Shown here piece after piece: positions 10,542 to 25,800 of a stretch of 64,000 nucleotides of DNA. The notes under the pieces were generated by a model. That model was not told the origin of the DNA. It searched no databases and was given only the letters and a program-made list of their open reading frames with translations. The number at the start of each line of letters is the position of its first letter. Position 1 is the first letter of the stretch. Source of the stretch: JAYSSF01 sp043772005 (GTDB lineage Bacteria > Patescibacteriota > Gracilibacteria > Absconditabacterales > Absconditicoccaceae). A program made the translations under genes and the position numbers. The stretch is taken from the NCBI GenBank assembly GCA_043772005.1, contig JAYVGP010000010.1, positions 1 through 64,000 on the forward strand, read 5' to 3'.

Positions 10542-10958
10542 ATGTGAATCACTAACCGGATCAAAAATCTCTTCGGCAAAGCAGAAACAGCAGCAGACAA
10601 AGGTCAGCAACTTATCGTTGATGGCAAAGAAGTTATCAATCAGGCAAAAGATGTCGTTGATAAGCTGAAAAATATGGATAATCTGACTCTTGATAATGTG
10701 GGAGCTAAGACCAAAGAAGTAATTGCCGAGTCGCAAGAAGTTCTCAATACTGCAAAAGAAGCATGAGCTGCAGCCAAAGAAGCAGTGAAACTTGCGGTAC
10801 AAGAAAAAGTAGAAACTGTAGAAGCAAAAATTGAAGTTGCTAAAGACGCAGCTGTGGAAATCAAAGAAGATGTACAAGCTGTTGTAGATGCTACCGTAGA
10901 CACAGCCAAAGAAGTTGCTCACGATGTAGCGGAAAAAGTAGAGGAAGCTACAGCGTAA
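10542..10958 (+). CDS. Ala/Lys/Glu-rich helical protein, LEA/apolipoprotein-like
   Basis: 138 aa of near-continuous amphipathic helix: repeated AKEAGAAAKEAVK, DVVDKLKNM and KEVAHDVAEKVEEATA patterns with 11-residue-like periodicity. The second codon is UGA (M-G-I-T-N), another glycine case. There is no signal peptide or membrane helix. Such proteins can coat membranes or act as desiccation-type chaperones, but no specific role is supported. TATAAT lies at 10526-10531. Confidence 0.8.
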
Positions 10959-10982
10959 TTAATACGTAAAACTTATAAAGTA

Positions 10983-11017
10983 AAAACCCTCACCATCACT
11001 GGACTGAGAGTTTTTTT
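10983..11017. terminator. Likely bidirectional terminator
   Basis: aaaaaccctca...tgagagttttttt has an A-run on one side and a T-run on the other, between two convergent genes (10542-10958 and trpS). Confidence 0.75.
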
Positions 11018-11045
11018 AGCTCGCAAACTCTTTGACTCGAAAACT

Positions 11046-12041
11046 CTATAATAATCCTACCGCTTTATATACTTGCTCAATCTTCTTGCTTGCCATCTCA
11101 TTAGCCTTCTGACCATTTGTAATCAACATCTGTTCAATCATCGAATCATCAAGCTGCGCAAAGCGCTCTTGAATTGGAGTTACAAACTCTACCACTTTCT
11201 GATATAGCTCCTCCTTGATCACGCCATATCCTAGACCTCAATCAGTATAGCGTTTTCTCACTGCTATATCTTCTTCTGGTGTCAAGAAGAGTTTGAGGAT
11301 ATTATATACATTACAAGTATCTGGGTTTTTGCTTGCTTCGATCGGGAGCGCATCAGTAACGATTAATTTTACCTTCTTCTTGAGGACTTCGGGAGTATCA
11401 AGCAATCATAAGAAATTATCATAAGATTTAGACATTTTACGACCATCAATACCAGGTACCACTGCTACATCTTCTCTTACCAATAACTCAGGTATCTGCA
11501 GTATATCACCAAACATACCGTTAAATTTCTGAGCAATATCTCTAGTATATTCGATATGTTGAGCTTGGTCTCTGCCAACCGGCACATGAGTAGCACTATA
11601 TAGCACTACATCAGCAGCTTGTAAAATAGGATAACAAAATGTACCCACACTAAGGGCATCGGCATTTCCTTTTGCCGCAGCATCTTTATATGCATGCATA
11701 CGTTGCATAAATCACATATGAGTTACACAGCCAAGTACCCATTCAAGTTGAGCGTGGCCTGATATCATGGCAGGATTGTAAATTAGAATCCTATCAGCAT
11801 CTGTTCATAAATAACATTGAGCCATAGCTACATAAGATTTTACACAACTGATCGTATTAGATCTAAGTCTTTCACCATCGTGTAATGTTGTCAGTGCATG
11901 CATATTGGCAGTCATCAAGAACGCTTCAGCATCAGGGTATTTGACTAATAAGTCAAAAAACGGCTTCACTGCACCAAAGTAATTACCGATATGATATTGA
12001 TCGGAAGTTGGTTTAATTCATGTAAGGATTCTTTTTTTCAT
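11046..12041 (-). CDS. trpS: Tryptophan-tRNA ligase
   Basis: 331 aa class I aminoacyl-tRNA synthetase. HIGH-like motif YHIGNYFGA near residue 16, and KMSKS exactly as GRKMSKSYDN near 205. The intervening ILQAADVVLYSATHVPVGRDQ is typical of TrpS. UGA is read as glycine here, not as tryptophan, so this enzyme charges only UGG-reading tRNA. It lies 20 bp downstream of cysS on the same strand, forming a small synthetase operon. Confidence 0.97.
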
Positions 12042-12061
12042 GAGTTAGTCATATTATAAAA

Positions 12062-13444
12062 CTAAATTTTTTCTAATGTGTAGCTATCTTTACCATCAAG
12101 CATTGACCATCATCATTGAGTAAGCTGACCTCTAATCTCGTCAGCCTTGGCATAATCTTTGTTGAGCTTTGCTTGTCGGCGTTGGTCTGCGAGTGCTTGG
12201 ATATCTGCTGAAGCTTCTACTTTCTCAATTGGATCAAAGAGTCATAGCTTGAGCACATGATCATCGAGCCATTTGATCGCCGTAGCAATCTCATTATCCA
12301 TCACATCAAACGAAACAAACAACCTACCAATCATACCAGCAGTATTGAGGTCATCACATAGTTGCTCTTTGAGAAAATCAATGAGTTCGAGATCTGGTTC
12401 TTGATCAAGAATCTGGTATTGGCTAAACTTCTTAATTAAATTTTGTCTCATCGCCTTTGCCGCTTCCAGTCACTCCCATGTAAAATCTTGAAAGGATCTA
12501 TAATGAGTTTGAAGATAAAACATTCTCATATCTTCAGCAGCAAATCAATGTTGTTTAACATCACTAAACTCAATTACCGTACCACGAGATTTAGAGATTT
12601 TTTCACCATTGATATTGAGAAACTGATAATGTAACCAGTAGTTTACCCACGGAGTAGATGCACAACTACATTGTGACTGAGCAATCTCATTGGTATGATG
12701 AATCGGAATATGATCAATACCTCATGTATGAATATCAAAATGGTTTCATAGATATTTGATCGACATCGCACTGCACTCAATATGCCATCATGGAAAACCT
12801 ATTCACCATGGGCTCTCCCATTCCATATCGCGCTTACGACCAGTCATATTAAATTTCCAAAGGGCAAAATCGGTAGGACTGAGCTTACCATCATCACCTA
12901 CTCTTACTCCAGCCTGAATACCATCAATATGTTTCTGTCATACTAGTACTGCATAGTTATCAACTTTTGATGTATCCATATATAAACCATCTCATTCAAT
13001 TATATAAGTATATCATTTTGCCTCTAGTTGCTGTATCATTTCAATCTGTTCAGCAATATGATCCGTAGCACGAGGCATCACATCAAAGGGATCAATTCTA
13101 AGCCATGCACAATCATCAACAAACATTTGTTCATATTTTTGAGCTACATCTCGAGCCGTGATACCTTCTCTACGAGCACCTTTTTCCATCTTATCTTCTC
13201 ACTGATCCTCATCACTCGTAAGATGTCACACATCAGTAATATTTACCACATGAGTAATTGGTAGTCATAGTATATGGTTAATGACATTTTTGAGCAAATC
13301 ATCAATAAAATATTTACGCATATTACCAATATGGGGTGCTCCATATACCGTCGGACCACAACTATAAATCCCCACCATATCTGGATTAATAGGGACAAAT
13401 AGTTCTTTAGTTTTACTTAATGTGTTATGAAGATATAAATTCAT
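12062..13444 (-). CDS. cysS: Cysteine-tRNA ligase
   Basis: 460 aa class I synthetase. Visible: SCGPTVYGAPHIGNMRKY (zinc-binding Cys and HIGH motif), WHIECSAMS with Cys and His zinc ligands, and GEKISKSRG as the KMSKS motif. Length matches the family. Several UGA glycines occur. Together with the upstream 121-aa gene and trpS downstream it forms a tightly packed minus-strand operon. Confidence 0.97.
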
Positions 13445-13464
13445 TAGTAATGATAATAATAGTT

Positions 13465-13830
13465 CTAAATTAAATTCTTATCAAATAGATATGATAGTTT
13501 TTCAAACTCCTTATTAATCTCGGTCGTGATAGATTCAGGATCTACTTTAGAATATAATTTTCATCCTTCAATAAATATTAGATACAATGACTGTTTAATA
13601 AAGCTATTAAATAAAATAACCTCGTTACTACGATCTAATTCAATTAATATTTCAGGATTTTTCTGATCTAAATATACACTAAAATCATATTTTTCATCAT
13701 AAATATCTCAGCTAAAATTTTCATCAACAAGTTTTTGGAGCACAAGAGTAATACGAGCTTGATATCAACAAAGTAATTCTTTTCGAATTTTCGGCTCTGG
13801 ACCTAATATTACTGATTCCATAAAAAACAT
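13465..13830 (-). CDS. Hypothetical protein, about 121 aa
   Basis: Not recognised. It reads MFFMESVILGPEPKIRKELL and has a second possible start three codons later. The rest is charged and aromatic-rich (NFSGDIYDEKYDFSVYLDQ, then ITTEINKEFEKLSYLFDK). It sits between the giant gene (34 bp gap) and cysS (20 bp gap), all on the same strand. A small cytosolic protein; no function can be proposed. Confidence 0.65.
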
Positions 13831-13864
13831 ACTAATCAAAAAAATAAATATTTAATCAGAGATT

Positions 13865-16800
13865 TTATTTAATTTCCTTTGTAACTAAATTGATCTCAGC
13901 TACAAATGTTTTATCACGCATGATCTGATAGACACTATGTCAGTTACGCCATAGATAGGTACCATAGTAGTTGGCACGCACTGCAGGATCAACCCAGATA
14001 TCTCATTGCTTACTCACATAGACCTCACACTCCCCTAACTGCGGAGCAATACACTGACCTTGAGCAAAAGATCCTGCAATTGCAGCATTGAAGTTTTGTA
14101 GTGATAATAGTCTATACTGAGCTGGAGTTTTAATATCAACTGGTACTGAACCAGTGAGAGTTTGTGGTGCGTAAGTAAGTTCATACTGGACAACTCATGA
14201 AGCATTAATCATCGAGATTACTGGGTATCATTGAGGGAATTTCACCAGTAAGCTCAGGGCTTGAGTAGTGATCTGACCCTGACCTCACACACTACCAGCA
14301 TCCGATCAGTCAGCATTTTTCAATCATCGACTATTGGGAAACTGATACAGTCATCCAGTAAATAATGTCTGCAGTGGCTTGACCAGATATCCATCCACAT
14401 TACCTGGAGTACCAAACAGATTCTTCCATGATGCACTATCTTGCTGCTGGAACTTGACCACACCATCATCCAAGTCTGGAGTGAGCTTGGCAGTTACCGT
14501 ACCTCGAGCTCAGTTGGTATTGGTTGCAGATATCGTCTCGAGTTCTGGATTTTGGATAGTCACTGTCACATTGATAGTGGTAGCATTGTTACTTGAATCC
14601 AGTGCACTAAAGCTATAGTTGAGAGTCTTGGGCTTCTGTTCATAAATCTTAGTAATAACAACCTTATCTGCACGAGGCTGAAGCATACCTGCTACTGAAG
14701 TCTTTGCGATTGATACATTATCCTTCCACGTAACTATCAATTCATAATTTGTATTAATATATCATTGCATCGTAGTTCACGCTCCAACTTCTTTGTCAGT
14801 AGCTACCCTAACAAGTTTTACCTCTGGAAGAGGAGATATGTTATCACCCGCAATCTGATATCATCATACATCCTGATTGGACCATGGACTAGTACGAGTA
14901 TAAATCCCATTGGTAAGTTCAACACGCAGGATCTGAGTATAATTCCACTTTCTCGATAGATTGCGTAGTAGTCAGACAATATTCTCCTGAGTAGGATCAT
15001 AGTTAACTACATCATGGAGAGTCTTACGATCGATTAGATCTTTAATGGTGCGTTCACTACTTGCGCCTGGGATGAGGATTTTGGTTTTGAGCAGATCCAC
15101 CGTTACGCCAGTCGGCACTACCAATACATATTTAGTCTCACTATCTGGTCCGAGCCAATCGAGGTGACGATCTACCAATGTAGTAAATTTCACTAGATAT
15201 GATTCATTCTTTGTCTGACCAATAATATCTGGATTGAGCCACTGAAGTATAATACTGTCATAATCTTGCCCTTGGAGTTGAAAGTTTGTCACTGCATAGC
15301 TACGAGACCACAATCTAAACCATTGACTGCGAGACAAGATTCCCGGATCATATGCTACATATCCGTCAGTAGTAGTTGTTAATTGGTTAAGCTGACTTGG
15401 TGATGTTAGTGTTGGTAAACGATATAGTATTTTCGTCGTATTATGTGCAGTTTGAATATCTTTTTGTGCTGCATATTTGATATAGACTGTATCACTATCC
15501 CATAGCACGATATCAGCTCCGTCATTTGGATTACCGTTCATATCTTCTTGGAACGACGTCTCGCGATATTGAGTGCCTAGTCATTCTGGTTTGATCACAT
15601 CTACCGCTGCACTGATCTTACCAATTGGAGTATCTACTACCGTATTGACCAAATACCCATCGCGTTGATTTGTCTGATCAAATCAAACCGGAACATAAGA
15701 TTTTGCAGTACTAGAAGATCATCATGTAGGCTTTTCTTTGTCTTCCATATCTTTTCACTTTTCTATGATAATATCTTGTACACTATCATTTGCCAGTAAT
15801 CTACGCCTATCAAGCGTCTGATCTGTCATCGCCAACATCGTATCTACATAATCGCGAGATTGCTGATAGTCAGATGTATCCATACTTAGTGATTGAGCAT
15901 CACCATTAGTAAGAACCGCCTGATAACGACTCAATAATTGCTTACTACCCTGGAGATAATCACGAGTAATATCACTAGACTCAATCACATCTGCCACCTC
16001 AGGATTAATCGTATATAATGATGTAGATAATGTAGTAGTCTGACTACTATCGGAAACATACTGATCACTGGTGAGTGTGTCTAACCAGGCATCATAGTTA
16101 TACTTAATCTGTTCATAATCTGATTGAGCTTTAGTGATTTCTGTATCAATAATTCATTGTGTTTGCTTATGAATTTTTTCAATTCACTCCAGATTTACTT
16201 GGGCTTCAACTGGTTTCTGAATTATTCATACAATATCACGGGCTTGACCAGCGAGACGTATATCATCCACACTCGTACTAAACTGATTGAGTGCTACGAG
16301 CACGCGAGTATCAAACTCTGCTGATCATAGTGGCTTGATCGTCCCATCCAATCTTGTAGCAGGAAGAGATACTCAATTTAAAACTTCACTCTGTACATAG
16401 TCAGTAGCGCCTATTACTCATTCTTGAATTTTTCCATTTACTCGATTTGATCACTGAGTAGCCTTCTTAGTAAACTCATTCTGCATATCAGAAGTAGTAT
16501 TATTAACTTGCACTCATATATCATCGAATACATTATATAGTCAGTCAAAATAAAATCTAAGATTCACATATGCATCTAATCTTAGGTTATATCACTGAGG
16601 TCTTGGTTGAGAAATAATAGTAGAAATCGAATCAAATGGGCTCACTTCTCGAGTTCTTGCAGTGATTTGCTCAATCTTTTGTTTAACAAATTTTTCTCAT
16701 ACGAGTCAGATATCTCACTTTACAATACATAAGATTTTACCAATAAACTCTGCAACCTCTACTGCAGCTTGTAGTGTCTCAGGCAACATTGGAATCTTGG

Positions 16801-19800
16801 GTGCTGGTGGAAGAGTTGGTAGATCCATATCCACATTCATCGACAACGATGGTAGTGTAGGTAGTGTAGGTGGACCAGGGATTACTGGTAGTGTTGGTAG
16901 AATCACATTCAGCTGTGCGTATACCGGAGATCATAGTTGTGGAGGTAGTGGTAGGTCTGGCAGATTAGCAAGCCTATACAATGGCACATTGATTGGAGTA
17001 AATTTGAAATTCGGTACAACAATATCTAATCCCGCATCAATATTAGAGAGATCAATCGTAAAGTCAGGGGTACGGAAGTTAGGCCATGAAAATAATGGAA
17101 AATTAGGACACAGACCATTGAGACTACATGCAGCAAAGTCATAATTATCTACCTTACAAGTACCACATTTCTGCTTCCAATTAACTGAAAAATCAATGAG
17201 AAGCTGCCACGTCTTAACCGCAACAATCATAGAGCGTATCGCACTTGTCCATGATGTGAAACGGGCCGCATTTTGTGTGGACCATGCAGCAAGCTGAGAC
17301 ATTGTACTACTCACAACATTAGTGAGTTCAGTGAGATAGATAATATTTTGTTCTTGTCGAGTTGGCAAGACAGTAGACTGAAAATAAGCATATTGATTAA
17401 TCGATACAATATTAGAGTTTACAGATCTCTCAAACTGACCAAATTGTTTGTTAATATACACAACCTGCTTAAGAAGATCGTTACATGCTTGTTTCTTCTC
17501 AGAATCAGAGAGATTGAGACATTCAACCGCAAGGCCATTTCCATAATCTGACCACTGTTTAATAATTTGAGCATTTCTCTCTCATCGTCATCATAGCTGT
17601 GCTCTGTACATACTCAACTCAGCAGCACGCACATATGGCACCTTAAGTAGGATATCTTTATGTGAAATACTAATAAGTTTCACATCATTAAATAATTGTT
17701 CAATACGATAGAACGGATTAAGTTCTACTTTTCAGAGAGTTGATGTGATAGATGTACTTGCTTTTGCTGTTGTAACAGTGGATTCATACATTTTTCTATT
17801 AAGTCCAGCACTTGTCCAATGATGTCCACTTAATTCTTGTTTTGTATCAGATCGATTACCACTGAGAGTACTTCATAAATCGCTCATTCACAAATTACTA
17901 AGATCAGGCAAGACAACAGTCAGACTACTAGTTAGGAGGTTATTCTTAACATACTGGATCTGATTATCTGCAATTTGCATAATACAAGCACCGATACCTT
18001 TCTGAATTCATTTTCCAATAGTACGTATATTGGCTTTACGAGTAGTGTCATCCTTCACAAACATTCATCATAACGTTTGCCCTATTTGACCAATACTTGT
18101 TCCATTAGTACTTGCTCACATTGAAAACAACTCAACACTATTTGCTATTCTTGCTGGATTATTAAGGTGAATTACAGAGTTAGACAATGATATAGCCTTA
18201 GCTACTCACGGATGACTACTCGCATATACTTCTCGCGCATCTCATCAGTAATACGTATTATTATAATATAAGTCTGACGGACTTGTGAGTCTTTGCTTCT
18301 CCAACCATGCTTGGGTCTGATTATCAAAGGTTACCATCTGAGTCGCCGATACTTTGGACAAATCAGTAGTAAGATTACCATAACACGTTGGTAAATTTGT
18401 ATCAGGTGCGGGGCTATAATCAGGATTAGAAGCCACAGAACACTGCTGTTGTTTTTGAGATAATGGTTGCGTAGCGAGAACGATACAATTACCTACTATA
18501 TTCTTAAATGGTGCAGGTATCTTAACTCACACACCATAAGGGCCAAAACAAAATGCAAATCAAAATGATGCCGTAAGTGTAGGAGTAGCATAAAATCTAA
18601 ATTGAGATGTTGCGCTATCTGCTCAAAACCATCATCAAGCACCAACTGGATTTGGTGGCCAAATTGGTATAGGAGCACTTGTTGGGAAAGCAAGAAGAGG
18701 CAATCACTTATCTTCAAAAATTTTATATCACATAATATTTACTGTACCAGGAGTCAGCGGAGGGAATGCCATATTAAATGGTATTCATGTCGGAGGAGTA
18801 GTACCAGCGCATGATCTACTATCTTTCTTAAATCAATTACAAAGCTTATTAGTAAAATCTGTAATAGTACGAGAAACCTCTTGCTCCCTTGCTCATGACT
18901 GAAAACCAACACGAAATTGCATAGGAATACTTTGGAGATAAGTATCATCCATGATACCTTGTGATCTCTGTAATACATTATCACTATTTCGTCTTTCTTT
19001 GAGATAATCAAATACTCCATTATCCTTACTCATGGAAGCAATAATTTCTGTAGTTTGCTTCTGAGTAGACGTATCATAATCTGAGTAAGATTTTATCTGT
19101 TGCTTGATAATATCTGGATTATAGTTGATAATTTTACCATTATAAGCACGAGGTTGAGATGAATTTGGAGTATATTGTCGTTGAGTCTTCTGACACCCAT
19201 CGACTGATGATGCTTGCACCATAGGATAAGTAGTAGTAGCTAGTACCTCAACGTCTACAAGCTTTTCACTACGATATTGAACTGTATAACTAAATTCAAG
19301 TGATCAATCGCTATCCATAGTAGCTCCATTGACTCAAAAAATATATCCGCCAACATTATATTTAATCCATGGATTGAGACGAATAAAATCTTCTGATGCT
19401 CACTCCAGTCATCCATCTTCTGTCAGTGGAACTACCCATGGTCATGTCAGCTTATCCAAATATGAAAACTGTACTCATGGTGTACCGGTAACTTTAACCG
19501 TGATCTGAACAAGATCACGATCAACCAGTACTCACCCATTGAGATCTTTAAATATTTTGGAAGCAGTAAATGGATCATAAACTGTGGTCTTACTTGTAGG
19601 AAGATATAATGTCACTCACTTTGTCTGATATATTGGCTTAAGACTATCAGGAACAGGAACATAACGAGTAGCATCACCATATGCAGTATTAGTAACTTTA
19701 CTCACATTCACAGAGTTGATAGTCTGCTCAGCAATAAGTACTGAGTCTAATTTTTTAGGAGGTTCATAGGTATCAGGATCAAATCAAACACCAGCATTAC

Positions 19801-22800
19801 TCGCATCATCACGAGGAAGAGTTGGACTAAGACTATCTTCAAGCTTGTCAAGTCAAGCATAATCACTATATGATATACTTTCATTACGTAAAAGTGTCTG
19901 ATCATATGGATTATTACGAGTAACATGAGTTGACCAGTGCAATAGACTATCATCCTTAATGGGAGTACTAAGTAGATTCATGCCAAATGATTGCACAAGT
20001 GTAGACTGTTGTCTCGATTTCCGTCCAGTATCACATAAATCATGATCGCGAGACACATACGAAGATCAGTCAGACGCTCCTCATCTACCACCATAAAAGA
20101 CCTTAATATCTCCATTATGATCATATGTTGTGATATCAATACCACCATCCAGATCCATATCGCGAATCGTCCAGTAGTATAGTTGTGACAGATCATCTGG
20201 ACCACCAGGTATATCGAGACACACAGGATATCCATCGACATCGAACTCTCATTTGTTATTATAGTATACTCTGAGTTTATCCTCTTGAGTATTAACAATG
20301 ATATCTTGATATCAGTTTTTATCTACATCTCCGATATACAAGTTCTTGATACCATCAGCAATAATCATGAGGTGTCACATATCACGCCACGGCTGTTTAC
20401 CTCCATAATTTTTGAGCAATCTGACCGAACCATCAGTATACACAACCAACAGATCCTTGAAACCATCTTTATTAAAATCAATATTCGTCACACGCTCAAT
20501 CGGTTTATCTGGATTATGATAAACCATCTGACCGATACCAGTATCATATGGAAGAATCTTGGTGACGGGTAGTGGCTTGAGTGGATCATTACTACCATCC
20601 ACCATTGCATATGCTGGAGTATTAATAGTAGATTTGGACACTGCTGCATCACCATAAGTAATACTAAACTGATCATAGTATTTGGCAGCATCACCTACTG
20701 TCTTACCCTGTCCAAATTGGATAATCACACTCGATCATGGAGTCTGTGAACTCTGCTCTTGGGCGTAGCTACTATCACGAGTTACAATATGGATACCAAT
20801 AGGAGAAGCAGTAGATCATCATACATAGCCAGTCATCACATCATAGATGTCAGACAGATTTGTCTTTATAGTAGGTATCTGCTGGAGAATACTCACTCAT
20901 GGACGATACATCACCAAGTTTCAGATCAGCTTACCGCGGTACATCACATCATATACTCAAGCACCATAGTCAGTGTTATCATTATAAGTTAATGTCACAT
21001 CAGGATGCAATACACCAGCAGCAACATCCAGTATCGATTGACCATTCACAGCAATCGTTGAACCAATCACACGATTACTTGTGATAATACTATCTTGCAC
21101 CGTAGGAATATAATATAGACTTGAGCTTATAGCGCTAGGCTTAGTATTCAATACATCAATACCTACCTGAGTCAAAGCATATGAAGCAGACTTGTCCAAG
21201 GGAACAATCATACCCACATTACTAACAATATTCCATGTTCCTTGTACAAGTGTTAGAGTTCCATTTGCTGCTTGACTACCCTGCACTGCTCCTTGAGGAT
21301 GAATGATAAGCTGACTTTGTCTGAGTCTACTCGAGTCAATCAAGTTGGTAACAACGGATACTAGTTTACTTGAATTAGTGATAAGGCTTGGTGCTTTGAT
21401 CGACTGATTCGTCTGATAATTGATAGTATTTCACCAATCAGTACCCTTGAGTTCAAGGACGAGTGAGTTGATCTTCTTACTTGGCCATAAAGTAGATTGT
21501 ACCAATGTACCAGCATAAGCGCTACGCTGTTTATCTAATGCAAGATCACGAATCTGAGCAGTAATATATCATTTTCCAATGATAGCCTTAGGTACTAAAG
21601 TGACACGAGCAGATCATTTAATAGTTTGTACACCATTAATGGTACCATTACTATCACGAGTAATAGAATTAGGACTGTCAAGTAATGTAAACATATAGCC
21701 ATATGTTGTCAGATTTAACCATGTATCAGTAGATAATTGGTTACCTCGATAATCAGTAACAGCAAAATCTATTACTCCTGTTTGATTAAGATTGAGGCGT
21801 TCTGGCGCCTTGATTGTCACACCAGCAGGATCACCTGCACGCACGATCAGTGGAATCGACCGCACTTTATCTCCTATTATCACCTGGATGATATCCTTAC
21901 CAGCACGGTATGATGGATAAAGGTAGATTTCTTGACTTGTACCAGTGATAACAAACGAGTCTTGATCAGACCAAATATACTGAGTAAGATTAACATTATT
22001 AGCTCCACTAATCGATTTGGATCACACAACTCATATATTAACGAGGCCATTTTGAGAGCTAATACGAACACTACCCAGCACCTGCTGCCCTGCAAACTGA
22101 TCCAATCATAGACGAATCATTGGGATCTTATCTGGCACAAGAGTCGTCTCACCACTACCAATTGGCTTAGTCAAGGTATTAGGTTGGGATGGAAGAGTGA
22201 TGTCGATACCCTGCTCGAGAGTACGAGCTCATTGACGGGTTGTCAACCTAAGTACTGGTTCTGCAATTTTGATCGTTGTGTTGAATACTGGCAAAAGTCA
22301 CTCAGGATATAATGGAGCAATCGAAACACGATCACTAGCACTCGTGACAGCACTACTATCATATAGCATCGTCAGCCCAGCCCATGTTGCAATATCTACC
22401 ACTTTAGTAACCTGACTCATATACAGCAGTGATCATTGGTCAATAGTCACACGATATGGCTGTGATGCGAGAGTTAAAGGACGATTTTCACGATCATATC
22501 ATTTGATAATCATTGGCATCTGACTTCCGCGGGCGAGATATCCGCCGTCAAGAATATCAATAACTTTGATAGTTGCGATCTGCCCAGGGATAATTGTATA
22601 CACTTGAGCATATGTCATACAAGTAGTTGTACCCTGTGCGCAAATTTTAAATAGGAGACCCGCATCTCACAGTTTTGCTCATGGTGCAACCGCAACTTGA
22701 TATCATATTTTATTTCATGATCATCGATTCATGAGACTCACCGATTGTGTACAAGTATTTACTTCATTGAGCGTCAAACATGCAGATCATGTACCACTAA

Positions 22801-25800
22801 TAGTAATGGTATATGGTTTCGTACGACCCAGTACTGATAAGTTAAGTATACCTGTACCATCCGTAAGCATTTGATTAGAACTTACATCAATTAAGAGATT
22901 GTTGAAGATTTGAGATAATGTTTTATCCGCCTCAGTCATTGCAGTAGAATCATATACAGAATCATTAAGCAATTGATTAAGGCCAGTTTTAGTATTAAGA
23001 TTTCATCTTCGTTTTTGAAATTTTTCATTATCTCATAATTTTGCTACATTTGATACAGTGTCCATTGCAGAACCAAGTAATGATTTCCGCTGACCAGGAA
23101 CCTGCTCTGCCTGTGCTCCAAATTGCTTCCAAGAATCAATATATGATATCTGATCTGCAAGATATCAAGTAGCTGCGGCTTTCCATCCGGAAGCAAATCA
23201 AGTCTTAATCAAATCAACCAAGTCCCCATTCACGGTTACAGTGATTGAACTTTTCTTGACGTCTTCCAGCCAACAGCTAAATGCCTTGGGATATTGCAAG
23301 ATTGGTACTCATCTTATATCAAATGTCTTATTACCACATACGAGCGGCGCTATATTATCCTTGTATGACTCTTGACGAGGAGCGGCAGCGGCAGTATCAC
23401 TTGCAATTTGGAACTGCTTGAGATTTGGGTTAAGATTTGGATCAACATGATAGTCTGACCCATCTGATGTAATACTCGCAATCTCATATCATTTGCTATC
23501 ATATACTGGCAATAGCATTCCACTCAGATTATTCCAATCTTTTAAACGAGGTTCTCATGCTAGAGTTTTATTACTATCGTAAGTAAGGTATGTATCAAAA
23601 ATAAACTTCCTCTTTGAGTTTACATTATCAACTGCAATATTCAAATACACATTATCAAGATCCTTCATAATAGTTGGATCGTGCTTCTTAGATACAGCTA
23701 ATAAATTTTGATAATATAAATTCCTCGCAAGAATAGTAATAATATCCTCAGGATCAAATTGTTTACCAGCGACTTTCATAGCCAATCACTTGATGAAAAA
23801 ATCATCTGTTAATTTTGATAAATCATATCACGGCCTATACATAGGAGATGCTAGTTGATCAACATCATCTAACACATCAAACGATTTCTTCTGTGACGCA
23901 TAAAAAGTAGAGCTCTTATTGAGCTGTCATTGTAGTTGTTCACGATATAGTTTTGCCTGAGTTACAAGATATCCCTTAATAGCATCTTTGATTTTATCTT
24001 CTGTTTTGAGTTTACCCGTATCATCAAACACTGATATATTATACATATTAGGATACACCAACTTGACGAGATCTCCACCAATACCCTGAAAACTTGTATA
24101 TCTCACACTATCAATAGGACGGTCAGACGTACCCATATTCATACCACCGTATCTTGGTAAAGTACCAGTAGGATCAATTGGTTCTAAGGTAATTTTAGAG
24201 CCCATAAGAGTTCCTTTGAGCGCTCACAATTTAACATCTTTACCATACAATCCAATTGCCACATCTTTAGCAAACGATACAGTATTTCATTGTATTGAAT
24301 ACTGTGATGGATTAAGAACAAAAGACATCGAATCAATTTCAAATTTCAGTCAATCAAATTTGTATCAGTTTGGATTAAAACGCTTATTAGCAGATCATAC
24401 TAAGTCATCTACATTTGGATAAGCATAATTCTTTACTACTCACTTAAAAGTCTTAAGTTCCTTACCATAAAGCTCATCAGCAGTTGGGGATTTATGGACA
24501 TACAGAGAAGAAATAGTTTTATAGTAAAAGTCAGCTATATAAAAATATCATCCTCACCGAGAAGCAGTATTTCAGACAACAATCGAATATCATTCTGGAG
24601 CATATACAACTGGTGATGAGGTAGGAGCAAAACAGTCAGGATATTTATCCTCTGCTCACGGAATAGGATTTGCTTGACTATCATAAATTAGTGAATCACA
24701 TCATTCAGGATATGTCCATATAGAAGGATCTGGAGCAGAACGATCAACTCATCATTTTGATCCACTATTGATATAAACTCTATATTTAGATCACTTATTT
24801 GGATCAGAGCTTAATAATTTATTAGAAATAGTGAAAAAATCAAGATCAGCAAAAGATAGTATAACTTTTTTTCTATCTGATGAACAATACAAGATAGGCT
24901 TAACTCACTTGGTACCAACTGCCTGAGCAAGAGAATAATTTAGTCAATCTTGTCAATACTTAAGCACATTATTAGTAAGTTTTCATAATCTATAGGCGTC
25001 ACCGAATGAAAATGCCGCAATATCTGCCCTATATGCAGTTTTTTGAGGAGCAGAAAAATATCTATATCATAAGTAATTATCTGAAACTCAAGAAAGACTA
25101 ATATTACCCTTAGGTGTAGATTCAACAGTTACCTTAACTTCATATTTTTGAAATACCTCAGGATAATATTTCTTAACCGCCTCATCATCAAGATAACATT
25201 TATTAGCAGAGCTGGTAATCAATTTTTTCTTTCCCTCAATAGTACAATTATACACTATATATCATTTACCAAAAGATGTTTTCTTACACTCTGTTAATGC
25301 GCTACAGGAGCATTCATAATTAACAATTTTTCAATTTTTAACAGATAATGGTCTACATGGAAGCTGAGGATCAGGAATATCAATATCTTTAATTTTTTCC
25401 TCAGTCAATCAATCTACAACATTCATCATCCTACTAGCAGTTAGTTTTTTAGATCAAGCAATATCATATGCAGTACCCGGATTATAGATCAAATAAGAAG
25501 GACTCCACATAGAAGCAAAATTTAAGAACTGAGGTTTTAATACCAATGCTCATTCTTTTATCTTGTCTGGATTAATGTTTAGTGGAGTATATCATCCCCA
25601 ATAATATTCAATATATTTATCTTGATCTTCAATATTACTATTACTACACGTACTCACCCCAAAAAAAGAGTCAAACCAACTAGTTCTAAGAGAGTTCTGA
25701 AGATAGTTAAATGTGTCTTGATCCTGCTTAGTAAGCAAAACATTATATCATCTCAGAGCTTCTACTTCTCTTGCCTGAAAGCCATAAGAACTTCATAGAC

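Noticed and set aside
10533..10922. Two antisense frames over the Ala/Lys/Glu-rich gene, rich in Phe/Cys/Ser
   Set aside because: Typical reverse complement of GAA/GCA/AAA-rich coding DNA.
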